Part shown: positions 6,962 through 12,127 of the stretch, piece by piece | How the letters are laid out: the number at the start of each line of letters is the position of its first letter | How positions within the stretch are numbered: the stretch's first letter is position 1 | Assembly (NCBI GenBank): GCA_031268245.1 | Contig: JAIRXN010000035.1 | Location: 1 to 12,127 of the forward strand | Direction: 5' to 3' | Length of the DNA: 12,127 nucleotides | Source: Treponema sp. | Lineage (GTDB): Bacteria; Spirochaetota; Spirochaetia; Treponematales; Breznakiellaceae | Notes under the pieces: model-generated | What the model saw: the letters and a program-made list of their open reading frames with translations, nothing else | The model's database searches: none | What the model was told of the DNA's origin: nothing | Program-made: the position numbers and the translations under genes

Positions 6962-7168
6962 ATGTATCCCGATGAAAAAACTGTTATCACCGACGACTCC
7001 TTTGAAACCCTGCTTGACCAAACCTGTGACAAGCTTCAGGAAAAACAGATTCAATATTCCATAGGCATACTTTGCCGGATGGAAGCTGAACTTGAGGGCG
7101 TGGAGAAGGAACTGGACGCATTTCTGGCCGGAAGGCCGGGCCGGCTTTCCCCTCCGAATAAACCATAA
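6962..7168 (+). CDS. Small acidic helical protein, unknown function
   Basis: This 68-residue protein is hydrophilic and acidic. Residues 13-55, including SFETLLDQTCDKLQEKQIQY and MEAELEGVEKELDAFL, have the heptad-like leucine pattern of a helical hairpin or short coiled coil. There is no signal peptide or membrane segment, so it is probably cytoplasmic. Its TAA stop overlaps the ATG of the deacetylase-like gene (TAATG, 7166-7170), and that gene has no ribosome site of its own, so translation of the two is probably coupled. This is good evidence that the small gene is expressed. The start at 6962 also has no Shine-Dalgarno site, but a weak -10-like TACACT (6950-6955) lies 6 bp before it. I do not recognise the family. 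Confidence 0.7.
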   Translation: MYPDEKTVITDDSFETLLDQTCDKLQEKQIQYSIGILCRMEAELEGVEKELDAFLAGRPGRLSPPNKP

Positions 7169-9435
7169 TGAAAAAAAATATCCTTGCCCTGTTCCTGCTT
7201 TTTGTTTTTCTTGTCCCTTCTTTTGCCAAAGTACGTTTTTCCGGACTCGATCTGAGTGAAGACAACAGGCTGGTCTTCCGTTGCGAATCACGGGGAGACG
7301 GCAGTTTTGCACAGAACGGCGTTTTTGTCTCCCGTCTGCAGGATCTTTCGATAACCCAGCTTTCGGCTTTTCCCGAAAAACTTGATTTTTTGGAAAACGG
7401 CAGAGTTCTTCAGGTGCGCAATGCCTTTGGAGTGTCAAGGCTTCCCCTGAGCGGAGGTCTGCCTGAACCGGTGCCGGGTTTCTCTTCATTTGCCGCGGGT
7501 TTTCCCCTCAGGGGAGGCCGCCTTGAAGAAAGCTCCGTATCCCCGGACGGACGCTGGATTCTCCGTGTTGCCCCCGTGAGCCACGCCTTTGGGGAACTCT
7601 GCCTGGTGGATACCTCCGACGGTTCCACGCGGGTGCTGGCGGGAAACGTGGAACGGCCGGGTAAAAGTTTTCCTGCCTGCTGGAGTCCGGATTCCCGGGT
7701 CATCGTGTACAGCAGAAACGGCAGGCTCTATTACTATATGGTGAATTCTTCCGCCGCGGAGAATATTGACGAACATTACCGCCTTATCGGAGAGGGGAGT
7801 ATCGCCTCGGTGGTCTGGACCCGGGGCGGCGAATTTTTCTACCTTAAAGGTTCTACGCTCTACCATGTCAGGGGGCCTGAACTTTTTGCCCGTTCACTCT
7901 ATGCGAATTTCCTTGACATAGGAACCGTTGCGGGGAAAATCCCCTTTGATTTTGATCCCGGTTTTGATGAATTTTGGATGGCCCCGGATTCCGCTTCCAT
8001 AATCGTCGCCAAGGGCAGGCGCACTATTTTCTACTTCTCCCTTGATAAAGGAGCCGGAGCAGAAGTTCTGCCCTGCCTGGTGATTCCCTGGTCGTGTTAC
8101 AGCCTGAAGCTGCTCTGGTCTCCGGCAGGGGTCGTTACGGTGATTGCCGGCGCATTCAAAAACGGGAAACAGGAATCTCTGGCCTGGCGGCTTGAATCGA
8201 AAAGCCGGGAGATAAGTTTCAGTCCCCTCTCCGTACCCCGGATTTCCGGCGCAAGTCTCTCTCCCGACGGAAGCAAGGCCCTCTTGTGGGGTGAGCCGGG
8301 AGTGAGTATCTATGACTATGTAAACTGGAAGAGCCTTGCGGTGTTAAGCGGCAATCCTGCACAGGAATGTCTGTGGATCAATAACGAAGAGATGATCTGC
8401 GCGGACGGCGAGAGAATAGATCACATATATTTTCGCAGGGAAGGCTTGAGCAGGCGCCTCATTTGCCTTTCCGGGGCCGCCGAAGCAGGTTTTGCAGAAG
8501 GGGGAAACCGTATCCTCGCAAAGTCCGGAAACCGCTGGTACGCCACAGACGGCAGCAATCCCTGGACGGAGATCGCCGAAGAGGGGCTCCGGCAGCCTGT
8601 TCAGTTTAGCGGAACATACCGGGTATACCTGGAAAACCAAAGCGGCGGCCCCTGCGAGAATCTTCCCATGATCCGGAATGTTTCTTCCGTGGGAACACAG
8701 TCCCTGATACCGGCTTTTGAGTACGAGGCCGATGAAGCGCCGGAACCGCCCTCTAGTGAAACCGGGTCCGCCCTGTTCAGTCATGGTTCCCGGAAAGGGC
8801 TGCGGGAGGTGGCGCTCTGCTTTGATCTGTACGATGACGCCGAGGGCCTTCCCCAGGTACTGGAATCCCTGCGGCGTTTCGGGTACCGGGCCAGCTTCTT
8901 TTTGAACGGCGAATTCATCCGCCGCCACCCCGCGGCGGCCGCTTCCATTTCCGGGGCAGGCCACGAAACGGCTTCCATGTTCTATGCTCCCATCGATCTT
9001 TCCGATGTGCGCTACCAGGTAGGGGGAGATTATATAGCCAGAGGACTTGCCAGGAATGAGGATGAATTTTTCAAGGCGGCCGGGGCCGAACTCGGCCTGC
9101 TCTGGCATCCGCCCTGGTACAGCGCTTCGGAGGAGATCATCTCCGCCGCGGCCGCGGCCGGTTACCGTACCATAGGCCGGGATGTAGATCCTCTTGACTG
9201 GGTCGGCCTGGACGATGCCCGGCGTTTCGGCTTTAACCAGTACTCGGCTCCGGAGATGATAGACAGGATCATGAGTCAAAAACTTCCCGGCTCAATAATA
9301 CCGGTTAGGCTGGGAATCCTTCCCGGCGGCCGCGGCGATTACCTCTTTATGAAACTGGAACTGCTTCTCGATGCCCTTGCCCGCTCAGGCTACACCGTAG
9401 TACCGGTGTCAACTTTAATTGAGCATGCGCGGTAG
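7168..9435 (+). CDS. Exported propeller-like protein with degenerate NodB polysaccharide deacetylase domain
   Basis: This 755-residue protein starts with a clear signal peptide (MKKNILALFLLFVFLVPSFA, cleavage near A20). Residues about 25-480 show TolB/WD40-like propeller repeats, such as SVSPDGRWILRVAP (123-136), CWSPDSRVIVYSRNGRLYYY (171-190) and LSPDGSKALLWGEPGVSIYDY near 364-384. After a proline-rich linker (about 520-540), residues about 545-755 follow the order of a NodB deacetylase domain: VALCFDLYDDAEG (548-560), YRASFFLNGEFIRRHP (573-588), GAGHETASMFYA (596-607), LLWHPPWYSAS (644-654), DVDPLDW (672-678), GSIIPVRLG (708-716) and GYTVVPVSTLI near the end. The metal-binding HxxxH after GHE and the late LLH histidine are absent, and motif 1 is FDLYDD instead of TFDDG, so catalysis is doubtful. 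It may bind envelope glycans or proteins. Its start overlaps the preceding small gene, and its 3' end overlaps the convergent carboxypeptidase gene. Confidence 0.82.
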   Translation: MKKNILALFLLFVFLVPSFAKVRFSGLDLSEDNRLVFRCESRGDGSFAQNGVFVSRLQDLSITQLSAFPEKLDFLENGRVLQVRNAFGVSRLPLSGGLPEPVPGFSSFAAGFPLRGGRLEESSVSPDGRWILRVAPVSHAFGELCLVDTSDGSTRVLAGNVERPGKSFPACWSPDSRVIVYSRNGRLYYYMVNSSAAENIDEHYRLIGEGSIASVVWTRGGEFFYLKGSTLYHVRGPELFARSLYANFLDIGTVAGKIPFDFDPGFDEFWMAPDSASIIVAKGRRTIFYFSLDKGAGAEVLPCLVIPWSCYSLKLLWSPAGVVTVIAGAFKNGKQESLAWRLESKSREISFSPLSVPRISGASLSPDGSKALLWGEPGVSIYDYVNWKSLAVLSGNPAQECLWINNEEMICADGERIDHIYFRREGLSRRLICLSGAAEAGFAEGGNRILAKSGNRWYATDGSNPWTEIAEEGLRQPVQFSGTYRVYLENQSGGPCENLPMIRNVSSVGTQSLIPAFEYEADEAPEPPSSETGSALFSHGSRKGLREVALCFDLYDDAEGLPQVLESLRRFGYRASFFLNGEFIRRHPAAAASISGAGHETASMFYAPIDLSDVRYQVGGDYIARGLARNEDEFFKAAGAELGLLWHPPWYSASEEIISAAAAAGYRTIGRDVDPLDWVGLDDARRFGFNQYSAPEMIDRIMSQKLPGSIIPVRLGILPGGRGDYLFMKLELLLDALARSGYTVVPVSTLIEHAR

Positions 9436-10717
9436 AGCCGTTCTTTACACGCCGGAAAAACAGCCTGATGCTGTCGAATAAGCGCTTGAAGATGTTTCCC
9501 CTTTCATAATCTCCCGCGCCGATCAGGGCAACGCGGCGCAGTTCCCCGTATTCATCCAGAAAAACAAGTTCCCCCGCTTCCCCGCCCCGGGAGAGGGGAG
9601 CGATAAGGGGTTCCGCCGGTTCCAGCCGGTAACTGAGGCCGGCGCCCCGGCCCGCGGGGATTGTGAAGGGCAGCGCCTCCCCTATGGTCAGTTCCGCATA
9701 ATTTTCCCGGCCTTTCCAGAGCCGGACAGGGGCAATTTCGGGCATGGCGGGGCGAATAGTCTTGAAGTTTTCAAAGGCCCAGTTCAAAAGCGCCGCGCCG
9801 TCTTCGTCCCGTATGCGGTCTCCTCCCGGCCGGGCCGGAGCGCCGAGAAGCACCAGGATGAAGCGGGTATCGTCCCTGCGGGCGGTAAGCGCAATGTTGT
9901 AGCCCGCCTCGTCGATGTAGCCTGTTTTAAGGCCGTCGACTCCTCTTACCCTTCCCAGAAGGCCGTTGCGGTTATGCTGTACGATGGCGCCGGGCTTCTC
10001 CCTAAAGGCATCCCCGACGTTTTCGCTCTTTGGGTAGGCAAATTCCTCAACCGAATGGTATTCGGCAAGAGCTTCAGGATGAAGGTAGAGATACTGTCTG
10101 CAGAACCGGGCAAACTCGGCCGCGGTAGTAATATTGTTTTCGGATATTCCTGCAGGTTCCGTAAAGCGGCTTATACGCATTCCCATGCGCCTCGCTTCGC
10201 TGTTCATCCGGCTGACAAAAGCCGTTACATCGGGGGCAAACCGGAGGGCCACGGCCACGGCCGCATCGTTCCCCGAGGGAACCGCCAGTCCCATGAGCAG
10301 TTCCCGGAGGCTCACCCGTTGTCCCGGAGCGAGAAACATGAGGCTTGAACGGGGCGGTTGGTTTATTGCCCAGGCTTCACGGCTAATCTCCACAGGAGCG
10401 TCAAGGTCTATGTTCCGGGCGGCCGCTTCACTAAAGGCAATATGCATGGTCATGAGCTTGGTAAGGGAGGCGGGCGGAATTTCCCTGTCGGGATTTTTTG
10501 CGTAGAGCACGGTTCCTGTCTGTGCATCCATAAGCAGGGCCGCCTCTGTCCGGATGACAGGAGAGCTCTCCATAAACGGAAACAGCAAACCGGGAGGAGA
10601 GGCCGTGTTTTGTGCGGAGAGAAACGCTCCCATACACATGAGGACGCAGAAACTGTACACGCGTCCTTGCCTGAGGAATTTCATCTTAATGCGGCGCTGC
10701 ATACAATTTTGTTTCAT
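9347..10717 (-). CDS. D-alanyl-D-alanine carboxypeptidase (PBP5/DacF-like, S11 family)
   Basis: This serine peptidase should remove the terminal D-Ala of peptidoglycan stem peptides in the periplasm, limiting cross-linking. Numbering from the chosen ATG (10717), it has about 456 residues. The signal peptide contains FCVLMCMGAFLSAQ with cleavage near SA-Q. The peptidase domain has all three motifs: S84-L-T-K87 in PPASLTKLMT, S148-G-N150 in VPSGNDAA, and K264-T-G266 in GLKTGYIDEAGYN. A PBP5-type C-terminal beta domain follows, then an amphipathic segment LFDSIRLFFRRVKNG that probably holds it to the membrane. The last 27 residues, past that helix, are encoded inside the overlap with the convergent deacetylase-like gene and are unusual for the family. 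An in-frame TTG at 10729 overlaps the upstream stop (TTGA) and ATG at 10684 would give a shorter n-region; none has a strong ribosome site. It forms an operon with the EEP gene, 8 bp upstream. Confidence 0.9.
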   Translation of the reverse strand: MKQNCMQRRIKMKFLRQGRVYSFCVLMCMGAFLSAQNTASPPGLLFPFMESSPVIRTEAALLMDAQTGTVLYAKNPDREIPPASLTKLMTMHIAFSEAAARNIDLDAPVEISREAWAINQPPRSSLMFLAPGQRVSLRELLMGLAVPSGNDAAVAVALRFAPDVTAFVSRMNSEARRMGMRISRFTEPAGISENNITTAAEFARFCRQYLYLHPEALAEYHSVEEFAYPKSENVGDAFREKPGAIVQHNRNGLLGRVRGVDGLKTGYIDEAGYNIALTARRDDTRFILVLLGAPARPGGDRIRDEDGAALLNWAFENFKTIRPAMPEIAPVRLWKGRENYAELTIGEALPFTIPAGRGAGLSYRLEPAEPLIAPLSRGGEAGELVFLDEYGELRRVALIGAGDYERGNIFKRLFDSIRLFFRRVKNGSTAHAQLKLTPVLRCSLSGQGHREAVPVS

Positions 10718-10725
10718 GTTCGATC

Positions 10726-11811
10726 TCAAGATTTAAGACTGACTTCCAGTTCCACCGGATTATGATCCGAATTGCGGAATTCAAGGTTCAGCGTTTTTAC
10801 CGAACGGAGGGCGATATTGGGGGAGAGAACGAATCCGTCGATAAAGTAATACTGCGTATCATCCGGGTTTCCGCTGTAGGGCTTGTTGAGGAGCCTGCAC
10901 GAAGGCGTCTCCGTATCCGAAGCAAAACGCCACCCGCTCTTGAGCAGGGCTTTCGAAAGAAGTCCGGGAACAAAGTAGTCCTTGTCCCTGACGGGGAAGC
11001 GTTCCATGTCTGCGCCGGGGAAACTCTGGTTAAAATCTCCTCCCGCAATGCAGTAATTCCCTTTGGCGTATTCTTCTTCCAGAAAATCAAACAGTACCCG
11101 TGTCTGCGCCTCCCTGCCTCCCGAGTCATCGTAGGCTTCCAGATGCAGGTTTACGATGACCAGTTCGGCGCCGCTGTTTTTAAGGGGAATACGGAAGGCC
11201 AGAAGGCAGCGCTTCATGTTGGCGGTTCTGACAGGCCATGTAAAGGGCACAGGAAGGCTTATCCTTTCGGCCTTATGGAAACCGTACCCGCTCTGGACGA
11301 AAAGCCCGCTTGAAACTTTTCCGATAAAATTGGGGACGGGGAAGGGTACAAAGAGTGTCTTGAAATTCAGGGCATGAGCCGAATAGCCGCCCAATGCTTC
11401 CCGGATGGGCCCGGTCTGGTTTACATGATAGGAACGGCCGGAATCAATATCTACTTCCTGGAGAAGGTTTATGCCGGCCTTTCTTGAGGCAAGCAGGGAG
11501 CAGATCTCTTTCAGGTTTTCATGTACATTCCTGTCTGTTTTGGGCTTTGTGTTCCTGCCGCCGTCCATGAAAAAATCCTGGCTTGCATCCAGCGACGCAT
11601 AGCCTATGTTCCAGTCGAGGATACGGATGTCTTCTCCCGGCGCCGGACTGTCCTGCGGGAGGTTTTTTCCCGTACCAAGGATTTCCAGGGCCTCAAGCTC
11701 TTCGGGCCTGTACTCCAGAACCGTCATAACTATAAAGAAGGCGGCGATTAAGAGGATCAACGCCCCGGCGGTAATTCCGGTAACAGCCATGATTTTTTTT
11801 ACTATTCTCAT
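10726..11811 (-). CDS. Membrane-anchored endonuclease/exonuclease/phosphatase-fold protein
   Basis: This 361-residue protein has an N-terminal membrane segment (about 8-31) and an EEP (DNase I-like) domain from about 61 to 358. All key positions of the fold are present: N68 in LDWNIGY, E119 in LLQEVDID (metal), H223 in VNLHLEAYD, D259 and N261 in GGDFNQSF, D325 in IDGFVLS, and D349-H350 in NSDHNPVELEV (catalytic). It should therefore be an active Mg-dependent phosphoesterase, with the domain placed outside the cytoplasm by the anchor. The substrate cannot be told from sequence: the family includes nucleases, sphingomyelinases and phosphoinositide phosphatases. An extracytoplasmic location favours a nuclease or phospholipid/sugar-phosphate target. 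It precedes the carboxypeptidase gene with almost no gap. A TATACT box ends 7 bp before its ATG and there is no clear Shine-Dalgarno site beyond a close GGGA. Confidence 0.88.
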   Translation of the reverse strand: MRIVKKIMAVTGITAGALILLIAAFFIVMTVLEYRPEELEALEILGTGKNLPQDSPAPGEDIRILDWNIGYASLDASQDFFMDGGRNTKPKTDRNVHENLKEICSLLASRKAGINLLQEVDIDSGRSYHVNQTGPIREALGGYSAHALNFKTLFVPFPVPNFIGKVSSGLFVQSGYGFHKAERISLPVPFTWPVRTANMKRCLLAFRIPLKNSGAELVIVNLHLEAYDDSGGREAQTRVLFDFLEEEYAKGNYCIAGGDFNQSFPGADMERFPVRDKDYFVPGLLSKALLKSGWRFASDTETPSCRLLNKPYSGNPDDTQYYFIDGFVLSPNIALRSVKTLNLEFRNSDHNPVELEVSLKS

Positions 11812-11818
11812 TTCCCAA

Positions 11819-11824
11819 AGTATA
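11819..11824 (-). promoter_or_regulatory. Candidate -10 box (TATACT) directly before the EEP gene
   Basis: TATACT on the minus strand ends 7 bp before the ATG at 11811. The -35 region 16-17 bp upstream is weak (TTTCAA or TTCAAT near 11842-11847). If used, transcription would start at about 11812, leaving practically no leader. The same TATACT hexamer lies at nearly the same distance from the signal peptidase start. Confidence 0.4.
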
Positions 11825-11836
11825 CAATGCCGCAGG

Positions 11837-11871
11837 AAAAATTGAAATATTGCCGGCGCCGGTTAGCGGCG
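11837..11871 (-). terminator. Weak candidate terminator after asnS
   Basis: On the minus strand CGCCG (11871-11867) and CGGCG (11861-11857) can form a 5-bp stem with a 5-nt loop. An overlapping CCGGCGCCGG palindrome lies at 11853-11862. A T-rich tract (TTTCAATTTTT, 11847-11837) follows, but about 10 nt after the stem, so the fit to an intrinsic terminator is poor. The 76-bp gap between asnS and the EEP gene holds this and the candidate -10 box. Confidence 0.3.
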
Positions 11872-11887
11872 TTTAGCAGGCCTTACC

Positions 11888-12127
11888 CTAAAATTCCGCC
11901 TGGCCTGTCGCGCGGGGGTAGGGGATTACGTCACGGATATTGGCCATGCCGGTTATGTACTGGATGAGCCGTTCAAAGCCCAGCCCGAAGCCTGAGTGGG
12001 GTACGGAACCGTAGCGGCGGAGATCCAGGTACCACCAGTACGCCTGAGTATCCATGCCCAGTTCCGCCATGCGGCGCTCCAGTCTGCCCAGATCTTCTTC
12101 CCGCTGGGAGCCGCCGATGATCTCCCC
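11888..12127 (-). CDS. asnS: Asparaginyl-tRNA synthetase, C-terminal 79 residues (5' part outside window)
   Basis: The open frame enters from the right edge and ends with TAA/TAG-type stop at 11888. The visible part reads GEIIGGSQREEDLGRLERRM, then YWWYLDLRRYGSVPHSGFGL and GFERLIQYITGMANIRDVIP followed by YPRATGQAEF. This is the end of the class II catalytic domain: the GFGLGFER stretch with its arginine is motif 3, which contacts ATP, and the IRDVIPYPR ending is typical of AsnRS and AspRS. GEIIGGSQRE together with YWWYLDLRRYGSVPHSG is the AsnRS version, so AspRS is unlikely. The enzyme charges tRNA-Asn with asparagine in the cytoplasm. Nothing in the visible part is unusual. Confidence 0.95.
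   Translation of the reverse strand, partial: GEIIGGSQREEDLGRLERRMAELGMDTQAYWWYLDLRRYGSVPHSGFGLGFERLIQYITGMANIRDVIPYPRATGQAEF

Noticed and set aside
9140..9165. GC-only palindromic stretch (repeated GCCGCGGCCGC-type sequence)
   Set aside because: It encodes a run of alanines in a conserved position of the NodB-like domain and is explained by codon choice.
8344..9279. A 311-codon open frame on the minus strand inside the deacetylase-like gene
   Set aside because: It is antisense to a gene with clear domain signatures, has no recognisable motifs or ribosome site, and is expected from GC-rich codon bias.

Overview
The window looks like a piece of a spirochaete chromosome, most likely a Treponema relative of moderate GC content. 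That is inference from the mix of gene families, not a database match. It is mostly ordinary housekeeping sequence built around the cell envelope. I see no phage, transposon, CRISPR array, rRNA or tRNA.

Layout, left to right. (1) 1-999, minus strand: a LacI-family repressor cut off by the window edge just before its C-terminus. (2) 1000-1251: a short intergenic stretch with a perfect 13-bp inverted repeat and a strong minus-strand terminator. (3) 1252-5410, minus strand: a tight three-gene operon, read from the right as a small signal peptidase I, a class B penicillin-binding protein with a C-terminal PASTA domain, and a Maf/DUF115 motility-associated glycosyltransferase-like protein. The genes are joined by two ATGA stop/start overlaps and closed by the terminator. 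(4) 5411-5440: a 30-bp divergent promoter region in which two back-to-back -10 boxes overlap. (5) 5441-9435, plus strand: a membrane-anchored LysM-LysM-M23 peptidase, a 50-residue membrane peptide, a 68-residue acidic helical protein, and a large exported protein joining a beta-propeller-like region to a NodB-like deacetylase domain that lacks its catalytic motifs. (6) 9347-11811, minus strand: a membrane-anchored endonuclease/exonuclease/phosphatase-fold protein followed by a D-alanyl-D-alanine carboxypeptidase, whose 3' end overlaps the deacetylase-like gene by 89 bp in convergent orientation. (7) 11888-12127, minus strand: the C-terminal end of asparaginyl-tRNA synthetase.

How the genes fit together. 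Septal peptidoglycan synthesis (class B PBP), peptide trimming (DD-carboxypeptidase), wall cleavage (M23 endopeptidase) and protein export (signal peptidase) sit side by side, and the first and third of these leave one shared divergent promoter region. The deacetylase-like protein and the two small genes are uncharacterised partners in this envelope neighbourhood. The most distinctive signals are the overlapping divergent -10 boxes, several starts with a -10-like box so close that little or no 5' leader would remain, and the apparently inactive deacetylase fused to a propeller-like region.
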